NCBI GenBank assembly: GCA_900290315.1
Contig: OKRF01000309.1
Coordinates: forward strand, 1 to 6,900
DNA: 6,900 bases
From: Candidatus Sulfopaludibacter sp. SbA3
Lineage (GTDB): Bacteria > Acidobacteriota > Terriglobia > Bryobacterales > Bryobacteraceae
Direction: 5' to 3'
Shown piece after piece: positions 1 to 6,538 of the stretch. Below the pieces are notes generated by a model. That model was not told the DNA's origin. It was given only the letters and a program-made list of their open reading frames with translations, and made no database searches. Each line of letters opens with the position of its first letter. The first letter of the stretch is position 1. Position numbers and translations under genes: made by a program.

Positions 1-2508
1 CAATCCTCGCATCAGGCCCGCCGCACCCACAGAGCAGCCCACGCCGATCGCAATGCCGAGCGCGATCAGCCGCCCGGCTTCCCGCAGAATGAGCTCATAG
101 ATGGACCGCGGCTGCGCGCCCAGAGCGATCCGGATGCCGATTTCACGGCTCCTTTGGCTGACCGAGTACGCCACCACGCCGTAGAGGCCAACGACGCCCA
201 GCAGCAGCGCCATCGTGGCGAACCCTCCCACCAGCCAGGCCAGCGAACGATGGAGATAAGCTGACGGCGAGTCTTGAATTTTCGCGGTCATAGTCATTCC
301 CCTGGTGGGGACGATGCCGGGATCGATTCTGCGAATCGTAGCCGCCAGCAGCGGCAGCAGCGGTCGTTCGTCCCGCGAGGTGCGAACCACCAGCGAGAAG
401 TCATTATCGGGACTCTGGTCGAAAGGAAGATAGAGCACCGGCGGGATGGCCGCATCCAGGGGTCCTTCGCGAATGTCATCCACAACGCCGACGATTTCGG
501 TGGTGACGGGTGTCGTCGAGTTACTGGCAATCTGCTTACCGACAGGCTCCTCATTCGGGAAGTAGCGCCGGGCGAATGCGCGGTTCACGATTGCCACGCG
601 CGGTGCAGCGGCATCGTCCCTCTGGTCAAAATAGCGGCCGCGCACCAGGGCGGTTCCCAGGGTGGCGAAGTAGCCGGTGCTCACATCGCGCTCCGGAACG
701 TCGTTATGCTCTCCATGCCACGGCCGGCCGGCGACGTGGAACCAGGTGGTGTTGCCATTGCCGGAAAGAGGAACGCCGTTTTCCGCGATGCCGACAGACT
801 TCACGCCCGGCAGACTTTCCACGCGGGCGGTGATCAGCCGGGCGAGTGCGATGGCCTGTGGGTCCTTCCCGTAGTTCTCCCGCGGCGCGTGCACCTCCAT
901 AGTCACCAGGTGATCGGGACTCATCCCGGTCTCCACGTGCAGCAGGCGATACAGACTCTGGCCGAGCAGGCCGGCGCCGGCCAAGAGCACCGTAGCAGCC
1001 GCTAGTTCCAGCACTACCAGACGCGATCCCAGCCTGCGCCATACCGTTCCCGCAGAGCCCCGGCTGGCCTCCGCCAGACCGCTGCGCAACTGCGGCGACC
1101 AGATGCGCAAGCTTGGGGGCAGCGAGAACAATACCGCGGCCATCGCGGCGATAGCGATGCCTGCAGCGACCACCCGGCCGTTCAATCCGAGGCCCTCCAG
1201 AAACGGCAGGCGGGCCAGAAAATCGTCGGAGATCAGTCGCTGAAGAAGCTGGATCGCCCAGGAGGTTAAGGCCAGGCCCAGCGCGCCTCCGGCCGTGGCC
1301 AGCACCAGAGCTTCCGTGGCGAACTGGCCCACCAATCGCGCCGATGACGCGCCCAATGCCGTGCGGACCGCGATCTCGCGCTGGCGGCTGTCCGACCGCA
1401 CCAGCAGCAGGCCGGCCACATTCACTGCGGCGATCAGGAGCAGCAATACCGCGCCGCTGATCAGCACGATGAGGATCGGGCGGATGTCCCCCACGATGCT
1501 TTCGGACAGAAGCGCCAGGTTCCCGCCTTGATCCCGATTGGAACCCGGATACTCCTTTTCGAGTTGGCTGGCGATGGCTTTCACGTTGGCCCGCGCGGCC
1601 GGCAGGGAGATGCCGTCCTGGAGGCGCGCCACACCATAGATGCCGTGACAACTCCGCCGCAAGTCGCAGGAGCCCGATGCGCGAAACGGAATCCAGAATT
1701 CCCGGCGTCCCACAGGTGCGAAATGGAACTCCCGCGGTAGCACGCCGACGATGATGTAGGCATCGCTGTCCAACGTGACGGCCCGCCCCAGAACGTCGCG
1801 CTTTCCACCGTACATCTGCTGCCAGGCGGCGTAGCTCAGCAGGGTAGTGCGTGGCGCGGACGGCTGATCTTCGCCGGGATAAAAATCGCGGCCCAGTACC
1901 GGCGCAACGCCCAGAGTCCGGAAGAATCCATCGCTCACGCGAGCACCCCTGGCGGGCTGCGCACCGGCGGGAGTGTCCATGCGGAAACCGCGCGGTTGAT
2001 AAATATCCAGCGAACGAAAGACCCGGTTTCGCCGCTTCCAGTCCAAATAATCGGGGTAGGACAGATTGCTGAATGGAAACATCGCGTTGGTCTCAAAGAC
2101 AGCCACCAGCCGCGCGGTTTCGCGATACGGCAAAGGCTTGATGAGAGCCGCGTCCACGAAAGAAAAGATCGCGAGGCTGGCGCACATCCCCAGAGCCAGG
2201 ACGAAGATGGCGGTGCAGGTGAATCCGGGGTTCTTTTGCAACTGGCGGATGGCGAAGCCCAGGTCTTTGCGCAAGTTGTCGATCAGGTTCAGTCCCCTCA
2301 TGTCGCGGCACTCCTCCCGGCGTTGTTCCAGGCCGGCGATCGCGCGGAGGGCGGCGCGCCGCGCATCGGCCGGACTCATGCCCGCTGCGGCGTATTCCTC
2401 AATCTCGCGGCTCAGGTGATACTGCAGTTCTTCGTCGAGTTCCTGCTCCACCCGCGCGCGCGAAAAAAGAGAACGAAAGCGCTGGCGGAAGATATTGGTA
2501 AGGCGCAT
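1..2508 (-). CDS. ADOP-type MacB/FtsX-like permease (3' end beyond window)
   Basis: An uninterrupted frame of 836 codons runs from ATG at 2508 to the left edge with no stop, so the C-terminus is missing (probably only the last FtsX membrane segments, roughly 50-70 residues by family comparison). Residues 1-72 form the ADOP prefix domain (ELDEELQYHL, then GMSPADARRAAL). A first membrane helix lies at about 97-118, then a MacB-like extracytoplasmic core (to about 340) and an FtsX unit (345-470) with REIAVRTALGAS. A second unit repeats this: helix 497-516, core about 530-730, then FtsX from 755 with REIGIRIALGAQ. No ATPase domain or gene is visible, as is usual for these orphan permeases; they are presumed inner-membrane components of MacB-like export or mechanotransmission systems, substrate unknown. 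The start is supported by AAGGAGG nine nt upstream. It follows padR by 15 nt and is surely in its operon. Confidence 0.93.
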   Translation of the reverse strand, partial: MRLTNIFRQRFRSLFSRARVEQELDEELQYHLSREIEEYAAAGMSPADARRAALRAIAGLEQRREECRDMRGLNLIDNLRKDLGFAIRQLQKNPGFTCTAIFVLALGMCASLAIFSFVDAALIKPLPYRETARLVAVFETNAMFPFSNLSYPDYLDWKRRNRVFRSLDIYQPRGFRMDTPAGAQPARGARVSDGFFRTLGVAPVLGRDFYPGEDQPSAPRTTLLSYAAWQQMYGGKRDVLGRAVTLDSDAYIIVGVLPREFHFAPVGRREFWIPFRASGSCDLRRSCHGIYGVARLQDGISLPAARANVKAIASQLEKEYPGSNRDQGGNLALLSESIVGDIRPILIVLISGAVLLLLIAAVNVAGLLLVRSDSRQREIAVRTALGASSARLVGQFATEALVLATAGGALGLALTSWAIQLLQRLISDDFLARLPFLEGLGLNGRVVAAGIAIAAMAAVLFSLPPSLRIWSPQLRSGLAEASRGSAGTVWRRLGSRLVVLELAAATVLLAGAGLLGQSLYRLLHVETGMSPDHLVTMEVHAPRENYGKDPQAIALARLITARVESLPGVKSVGIAENGVPLSGNGNTTWFHVAGRPWHGEHNDVPERDVSTGYFATLGTALVRGRYFDQRDDAAAPRVAIVNRAFARRYFPNEEPVGKQIASNSTTPVTTEIVGVVDDIREGPLDAAIPPVLYLPFDQSPDNDFSLVVRTSRDERPLLPLLAATIRRIDPGIVPTRGMTMTAKIQDSPSAYLHRSLAWLVGGFATMALLLGVVGLYGVVAYSVSQRSREIGIRIALGAQPRSIYELILREAGRLIALGIAIGVGCSVGAAGLMRGL

Positions 2509-2516
2509 AGCGATTT

Positions 2517-2524
2517 CCCTCCTT
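2517..2524 (-). promoter_or_regulatory. Shine-Dalgarno of the ADOP permease
   Basis: On the minus strand AAGGAGGG lies nine nt (counted from the AAGGAGG core) before the permease ATG at 2508. Its first A is the last base of the padR TGA stop, so ribosomes finishing padR are placed directly on the next start site, which suggests translational coupling. Confidence 0.85.
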
Positions 2525-2853
2525 CAAACGGTGCGCACAATCATCGAGATCGCGCCGGCCAAACGCTCCCACTGCGCGGCTTCCTGTTCCAGAGTCTTGC
2601 GCCCGGCTTTGGTGAGCGTGTAATACTTGGCGCGCCGGTTGTTTTCACTGACTGCCCATTCTGCGCGAATCCAGCCGTTTTGTTCCAGCTTGTGCAGGCA
2701 CGGGTAAAGGGCGCCCTGGCCCACCTGGAGAACCTCGCCAGACATCTGCCGGATGCGCCGGGCAATTGCCCACCCGTGCATCGGCTCCAGTGCGAGCACT
2801 TTCAGGATGAGCAGGTCCAGGGTGCCTTGCACCAGATCGGTTGGTTTGCTCAG
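2524..2853 (-). CDS. PadR-family transcriptional regulator, CTG start
   Basis: A 109-residue protein of the PadR winged-helix family, closely resembling the small PadR proteins that accompany ADOP permeases. Visible family signatures are QGTLDLLILKVLALEPMHGW (9-28), GALYPCLHKLEQNGW (47-61, recognition region) and SENNRRAKYYTLTKAGR (69-85, the wing), ending in a short helix that would dimerise. It is cytoplasmic and probably represses its own operon. Start choice: a GTG at 2832 is available but lacks a ribosome binding site and would cut off the conserved SKPTDLVQG beginning. The CTG at 2853 has AGGAG six nt upstream, and an in-frame TGA at 2868-2866 leaves no ATG, GTG or TTG further out. I therefore prefer CTG. 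The family call is firm; the start rests on the Shine-Dalgarno and recalled homologue N-termini. Confidence 0.93.
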   Translation of the reverse strand: MSKPTDLVQGTLDLLILKVLALEPMHGWAIARRIRQMSGEVLQVGQGALYPCLHKLEQNGWIRAEWAVSENNRRAKYYTLTKAGRKTLEQEAAQWERLAGAISMIVRTV

Positions 2854-2859
2854 ATCGCT

Positions 2860-2864
2860 CTCCT
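2860..2864 (-). promoter_or_regulatory. Shine-Dalgarno supporting the CTG start of padR
   Basis: AGGAG (inside GAGAGGAGA) on the minus strand is separated by six nt, AGCGAT, from CTG at 2853-2851. This is the only good ribosome binding site near the 5' end of padR; no such motif precedes the GTG at 2832. Confidence 0.7.
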
Positions 2865-2880
2865 CTCAGTAACTGACAAT

Positions 2881-2910
2881 AGACTACGGCACCCGGCGTC
2901 GTCTTGTCAA
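2881..2910 (-). promoter_or_regulatory. Candidate sigma70-type promoter of the padR-permease operon
   Basis: On the minus strand a perfect -35 hexamer TTGACA (2910-2905) is followed after 18 nt by TAGTCT (2886-2881), which keeps the T, A and final T of the -10 consensus. Transcription would begin near 2873, giving a leader of about 20 nt that just accommodates the Shine-Dalgarno. The PadR operator would be expected here, but I see no convincing symmetric site. Confidence 0.5.
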
Positions 2911-2927
2911 ACGTGGGGGGATTAGGG

Positions 2928-3184
2928 ATACAGCGCTGCCAGTTCCTGGGCGGGTGCTTGTCGGGGTCCAAAGACGACGGCCGCCCGAAAGCTCTCTCAT
3001 TGTCTTGGTTGTCGGCAACATCCGGTGTGCTTCCATCCACCCTGGCCGTACGCCGCTGACGATACCGAGCACCCTTGGTACGCTTCACGGCGATGGGGGC
3101 GACCACCTGGTCATGGAGTTGCTTTAGCGGTTCCCATCCCAGCCTGGTGCGCGCCTCTGAAATCCCCGACTTGCAGCTCGGAAC
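2928..3184 (-). pseudogene. IS4-type transposase remnant, internally deleted and frameshifted
   Basis: Read on the minus strand from about 3184, the frame gives SCKSGISEARTRLGWEPLKQ, then LHDQVVAPIA, then VDGSTPDVADN and AFGRP (to about 2978). This is the N-terminal part of IS4-family transposases; VDGST contains the position of the first catalytic aspartate. Directly after AFGRP comes LDPDKHP, then, in the next frame, AQELAALYP and a TAA at 2924-2922. In intact relatives a block like LDPxxxPAxELAALY lies far downstream near the C-terminus, just before the RWE region. The simplest reading is a deletion of most of the catalytic core, plus a one-base deletion near 2953 and loss of both ends. 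No terminal inverted repeats or target duplication could be identified. The frame as read by an ORF finder is longer (3271 into padR), but outside this stretch it resembles nothing. Non-functional. Confidence 0.72.
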
Positions 3185-3436
3185 TTCGTGCGGCTGGCGA
3201 TGCCGCTCCGATGGCGTTGTCGGATTCTCCGTCCCAAGAACGGCCGGCTTCGTCCCAAAGTCTCTGTCCAAATCGAAGCCAGCCCGTCATAATTGAGACC
3301 GTACTGTTATCCACTGCTGCCGCTTGACTCAGTCGCTGTTGTTCACAATCCGCGGCTCACCGGGACGACGGACCGAGGGGGGCAAGGCCACCTGGGTCGT
3401 ACAGTTCATTCGACGGCAGAGAGGAGCCAGAGCGAC

Positions 3437-4498
3437 ATGAAGGAAGCAGCTCATTCACGCAGGAACTTCCTGCTCGGGTGCGGCGCGGCGGCGAGTAGCG
3501 CGGGGATTGCTGCGGCACCCGAACGGCCCGCTGTGAGCGTGGTAAAGATCCACAACGGCAATATAACCAGGGCCGTCGAGATGGCTATCGATCTCCTCGG
3601 TGGGATTCGTGGCGTTGCGGGCGACAAAGAACGGATCATGCTCAAGCCGAACTTGGTCAGCACCGATGCTCACGCAACAACTAAGCCCGAGGTCATCCAA
3701 GCCCTGGCTCAACTCATGAAGCGTGCCCGCAAGCAGGTCCTGATCGGTGAGGGCTCGGCCGCGGCGCCCGGCTTCAACTATCGTCACCCGGACACCTTCC
3801 GCACCCGGAAACGGGAAATCCTGGACCCTATGCAAGATTTCGTGTTCAAACAATTGGGCTACACCGATTTGGCGCAGCGGCTCGGCATCCCGCTAGTCAA
3901 CTTGCACTCGGGCCCATTGGTGGAAGTGGAAGTTCCTGACGCGTTCGTGTTCCCCACGGTGACCATTCACCGGGCACTCACCGACATCGACCTCCTGTGC
4001 TCCGTACCCATGATGAAGACCCACCAGTTAGCTCAGGTTACACTGGGCATCAAGAACTTGGTGGGCACCTTTCCCGGCACGGTGTACCAGTCGGTTCGTG
4101 GGGCGATGCACGATGCGGCTGCAAAAGTGGAACCTTCGGGTACAGCGGCCGCGATTGTGGACATGCTGCGCGCCAACAAGTTGGGGCTGGTGGTAGTGGA
4201 CGCGTCCACTGCGATGGAGGGCAATGGCCCCACTGATGGCACGCTGGTCAAAATGGACCTGATCGTGGCGGGCACGAATCCCGTCGCAACGGACATGGTG
4301 GCTTCCAGCATCATGGGCTTTGAGCCCGCAGAGGTGCCCACCTTTGCCTGGGCCAATAAGGCTGGATTGGGGCCAACGGCACTAAGCGAAATCGAGATCC
4401 GAGGTGAGAAGGTCGACCAGGTGCGACGCATGCTCGTGAAGCCCCGGATCAGTACCTGGAACAGCATTCGGACGCTGTGGGGGTTCAAGGAGGTCTGA
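3437..4498 (+). CDS. DUF362-family protein with twin-arginine signal peptide
   Basis: A 353-residue protein. The N-terminus carries a textbook Tat signal: SRRNFLLG (7-14), an Ala/Gly-rich hydrophobic stretch to about residue 27, and AAA-P as a possible cleavage site. The mature part matches the DUF362 family (PF04015): MLKPNLVS (68-75), KTHQLAQVTLGIKNLVG (194-210), DASTAMEGNGP (255-265) and AGTNPVATDMVASSIMGF (278-295). Biochemical activity of these stand-alone Tat-type members is not established. Only two cysteines are present (15 and 188), so there is no ferredoxin-type 4Fe-4S module as in some family members. The ATG at 3437 is chosen because it puts the RR motif at the right distance from the N-terminus and has AGGAG at 3422-3426; the frame is open upstream to a TTG at 3293, but that would add 48 unrelated residues before the signal. 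It is the first gene of a tight pair with the next one. Confidence 0.9.
   Translation: MKEAAHSRRNFLLGCGAAASSAGIAAAPERPAVSVVKIHNGNITRAVEMAIDLLGGIRGVAGDKERIMLKPNLVSTDAHATTKPEVIQALAQLMKRARKQVLIGEGSAAAPGFNYRHPDTFRTRKREILDPMQDFVFKQLGYTDLAQRLGIPLVNLHSGPLVEVEVPDAFVFPTVTIHRALTDIDLLCSVPMMKTHQLAQVTLGIKNLVGTFPGTVYQSVRGAMHDAAAKVEPSGTAAAIVDMLRANKLGLVVVDASTAMEGNGPTDGTLVKMDLIVAGTNPVATDMVASSIMGFEPAEVPTFAWANKAGLGPTALSEIEIRGEKVDQVRRMLVKPRISTWNSIRTLWGFKEV
4487..4493 (+). promoter_or_regulatory. Shine-Dalgarno of the decarboxylase-like gene inside the DUF362 3' end
   Basis: AAGGAGG lies within the last codons of the DUF362 gene, six nt before the next ATG at 4500. Only one base separates the TGA stop from that ATG, so the two genes are almost certainly translated from one message with coupling. 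Confidence 0.85.
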
Positions 4499-4499
4499 C

Positions 4500-5384
4500 A
4501 TGAAACGCAGGGAACTTTTCGCCTTGGCCACCGGGCTCGCCACCCCGGCACAACCGGCTGCCACCCAAGTTGGTTTTCCCGCCACCACCGGCAAGAATCG
4601 GCCGGCCCTCCACGCCGACCTGATCTACACGATGCCAACTCACTTCGGCGGACGGAAAGCCGTGCCGGCGTACTACTACGGCGACGTGCTCACACTGTTC
4701 GTCAGCTACGCCAGCGACGCCGATGCCGTGGCTGCGCTCCTGCCCGAACCGTTCGAGTCGCCCGATCCGCCGGTCGTGACTGTGTATTACCAGCGCTATC
4801 GCCAGGTGGATTTTCTGGCCGGCCGCGGCTACAACGTACTTGGGGTGAATCTGGCCGCGGCGTTTCGGGGCCGGCGCGACCATGTCGCCGGAGAGTACGC
4901 CGCCATGCTTTGGGAGAACAACAGCATTCCCATCCTGGGCGGTAGGGAGTTCCTGGGCGCGCCGAAGGTTTATGCCGACATTCCCGATCCCCTCAAAGAG
5001 ACGGCAGGGTGGTCGTTCCACTGTTCACTGTATGGCCACCGGATGGTTGAAGGCCGCCTAACGGACCTGAAGGCCCTTGAGGGCGGCCAGCTTCGGAAGG
5101 CGGCGGAAGCCACCAAGCCGTGGATGTGTTGGAAGTTGATTCCGAACGCCTCGGGTGGAGCGGACTTGAGCTACCCGACCGCCGTGACATCCAGGTGCCA
5201 GTACACACGTGGCTGGTCCGCTGTGGGGACCCACCGGTTCTGCGACACGACCTGGGAGGCTGTGCTCGAACACCACAAGCCGCTGGAGTGTCTCCGCACG
5301 CTGATACGCAAAGCGCCGCTGGCCGCGGGCGCACTGGAAGGCAGCATGGAGCTCCATGTGCATGCCTGCCAGAAACTGGAGTAG
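4500..5384 (+). CDS. Acetoacetate decarboxylase-superfamily protein, probably Tat-exported
   Basis: A 294-residue protein of the acetoacetate decarboxylase fold (PF06314), somewhat longer than the ~245-residue clostridial enzyme. The core shows LPEPFE (81-86, matching VPEPLE), WENNSIPILGGRE (138-150), and GAPK (153-156), where Lys156 aligns with the Schiff-base lysine 115 of the clostridial enzyme. The next residue is Val157 in place of Lys116, which in the classical enzyme lowers the pKa of the catalytic lysine; Arg29, Glu61 and Glu76 of that enzyme also have no obvious counterparts. A Schiff-base activity other than acetoacetate decarboxylation is therefore plausible (some superfamily members are aldolase/dehydratases), but this is inference. 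The N-terminus MKRRELFALATGLATPA resembles a short Tat signal (RR followed by a hydrophobic stretch), as in the preceding gene. Six cysteines (175, 210, 233, 248, 264, 290) all sit in the C-terminal half. The gene starts one nt after DUF362. Confidence 0.85.
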   Translation: MKRRELFALATGLATPAQPAATQVGFPATTGKNRPALHADLIYTMPTHFGGRKAVPAYYYGDVLTLFVSYASDADAVAALLPEPFESPDPPVVTVYYQRYRQVDFLAGRGYNVLGVNLAAAFRGRRDHVAGEYAAMLWENNSIPILGGREFLGAPKVYADIPDPLKETAGWSFHCSLYGHRMVEGRLTDLKALEGGQLRKAAEATKPWMCWKLIPNASGGADLSYPTAVTSRCQYTRGWSAVGTHRFCDTTWEAVLEHHKPLECLRTLIRKAPLAAGALEGSMELHVHACQKLE

Positions 5385-5388
5385 CGCG

Positions 5389-5532
5389 ATGTGGCTGGCA
5401 CGGTCTTGCGGGAATACCTTAGCGGCTACCGGCCGGCGCGGCAAGGCCAAGAGGGTCAAGCTGGTCGCCTCGCTGATGCCTTTCGCGCTACCGTGGACCT
5501 TGCATCGATCGATGGCCTATGAAGCGCATTAG
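5389..5532 (+). CDS. Possible 47-residue small ORF leading into the kinase gene
   Basis: An ATG at 5389 with GGAG seven nt upstream (5378-5381, across the decarboxylase stop) opens a 47-codon frame ending in TAG at 5530-5532, 14 nt inside the histidine kinase gene. The product is basic in its middle (GRRGKAKRVK) followed by a mildly hydrophobic stretch (LVASLMPFALPW). I recognise no family. It could be a real leader peptide that carries ribosomes to the kinase start, which lacks a Shine-Dalgarno of its own, or simply a chance frame in GC-rich DNA. Low confidence as a protein. Confidence 0.2.
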   Translation: MWLARSCGNTLAATGRRGKAKRVKLVASLMPFALPWTLHRSMAYEAH

Positions 5533-6538
5533 ACTATACATCTTCCTTTACTTCACCGCGACCATGCTTCTGTCGGTGGCGTACGTCGTCCTGGACCGGC
5601 TCGCGAGAGGGCAATCGAGTGATTGGCAAGTGATAGTCCTGGAACAGGCGACCGGTTTCTACGGCACTGCGGTCCTGCTTCCGGCTATCATCTGGAGCGC
5701 GAGAAGGCATCCTCCCCGGCTTTCGCTGGCTTGCCTTGGTTTGCACCTGGCGGTGTTGATGAGCTTTTCGATAGTCCATACACTCTGGAACTGGGGCACG
5801 CGCCTTCTCCTATCCCCCGTGATGGGGATGGGACAATACGACTACGGCCGGATGCCGCTGCGGTTCCTGATGGAGCTGCCGGCGGATGTGATCACTTACG
5901 TGCTGTGGATCGGCGCCTACACGGTTTATCGCCAGTGGAGGCGCTCCAAGGAGGTGGAGATTGAATTGGTTTCGGCCCGGCTTGACAGCCTCAGCCGCCA
6001 ACTGCAACCACATTTCCTCTTCAATGCGCTGAACGCGATTTCGAGTGTGATGTATGAGGACGTGGTCCGAGCCGACAGGATGTTGGAGGGGCTCGGCGAC
6101 TACCTCAGGGCTACTTTGCGGCTGGCGGATTCTCCACAAATTCCTCTCTCCACGGAATTGGGGCTGACGCGGCAGTACATGGAAGTCATGCAGGCCCGGC
6201 TTGAAGAGAAGCTCCATTTCTGCATTCGTTGTGATGCCGGAATGGGGAATACTCTCGTGCCACCGCTACTTCTGCAACCGCTCGTTGAGAACGCGTTTGA
6301 GCACGGCCAGGATCCCGTTTCCGGGCGGCTTCATATCGACATTCAAGTCGAGCGGAATGGTCCTCTTTTGCGCATCGCCATCCGCGATCACGGACCTGGC
6401 CCGCCCCTGTCTCCGCACGGCCGGGGCTTGGCCAACGTGCAGCGGCGACTGCAGACGATCTACGGTGACCATGCGCGCATGCAGCTTGCACGACATCCTC
6501 AAGGTGGTGCGTTGGTGGAAGTCCACCTGCCGGCATGA
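5519..6538 (+). CDS. LytS/YehU-type membrane sensor histidine kinase
   Basis: A 339-residue kinase of the His_kinase family (PF06580). Four hydrophobic segments (about 5-25, 42-60, 68-90, 115-137) place the sensor part in the inner membrane; there is no extracytoplasmic ligand domain of any size and no PAS, GAF or HAMP domain. A short linker helix (143-160) leads to the phosphorylation motif LQPHFLFNALNAISS (162-176) with His165. The ATPase part has LLQPLVENAFEHG (251-263, N box, Asn258), IAIRDHGPGPP (287-297, G1) and GRGLANVQRRLQTIYG (301-316, G2), so it looks catalytically complete. ATG 5519 is the only usable start before an in-frame TGA at 5474, although no clear Shine-Dalgarno precedes it. 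It overlaps the response regulator by ATGA and would phosphorylate it. The signal is unknown. Confidence 0.93.
   Translation: MKRIRLYIFLYFTATMLLSVAYVVLDRLARGQSSDWQVIVLEQATGFYGTAVLLPAIIWSARRHPPRLSLACLGLHLAVLMSFSIVHTLWNWGTRLLLSPVMGMGQYDYGRMPLRFLMELPADVITYVLWIGAYTVYRQWRRSKEVEIELVSARLDSLSRQLQPHFLFNALNAISSVMYEDVVRADRMLEGLGDYLRATLRLADSPQIPLSTELGLTRQYMEVMQARLEEKLHFCIRCDAGMGNTLVPPLLLQPLVENAFEHGQDPVSGRLHIDIQVERNGPLLRIAIRDHGPGPPLSPHGRGLANVQRRLQTIYGDHARMQLARHPQGGALVEVHLPA

Larger units (their letters stand above)
2854..3436. other. Divergent intergenic region between padR and the DUF362 gene
   Basis: This 583-nt gap holds the padR promoter (2881-2910) and the transposase remnant (2928-3184). In 3185-3436 I find no coding region with recognisable similarity on either strand; small frames there look like chance frames in GC-rich DNA. 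A CATAAT at 3288-3293 could be a -10 element for the rightward genes, but the matching -35 (TGTCCA, 3265-3270) is poor. TTGACT at 3324-3329 has no properly spaced -10. The rightward promoter is therefore not located. No terminator-like hairpin with a T-run was seen. Confidence 0.6.

Noticed and set aside
274..1651. Long open frames opposite or out of frame with the permease, such as 274-1005 plus and 704-1651 minus.
   Set aside because: They are shadows of the permease gene, whose frame is continuous from 2508 to the left edge and shows all expected domains; the shadow products are Arg/Gly/Pro-rich and without motifs.
2866..2885. Possible PadR operator dyad around GTAGTCTATTGTCAGTTACT on the minus strand.
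   Set aside because: The two halves match only with gaps and at few positions, so the symmetry is not better than chance.
1996..2925. A 309-codon plus-strand frame across the permease 5' end and padR.
   Set aside because: It is antisense to two well-supported genes and has low-complexity, family-less translation.
2645..3271. A 208-codon minus-strand frame read as one intact gene.
   Set aside because: Its 5' part is unrecognisable, its middle is a transposase fragment, and its 3' part overlaps padR out of frame; it is a chance fusion of open frames.
3293..3436. Upstream extension of the DUF362 gene from a TTG at 3293 (48 extra residues).
   Set aside because: It would bury the twin-arginine signal inside the protein; the added residues resemble nothing, and ATG 3437 has a Shine-Dalgarno.
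4033..5459. Minus-strand frames opposite the DUF362 and decarboxylase-like genes.
   Set aside because: They mirror the plus-strand coding regions in GC-rich DNA and show no recognisable domain.
5430..5460. Possible hairpin CCTTAGC...GGCAAGG after the decarboxylase-like gene as a terminator.
   Set aside because: The stem is imperfect and no T-run follows, so it does not qualify as an intrinsic terminator.
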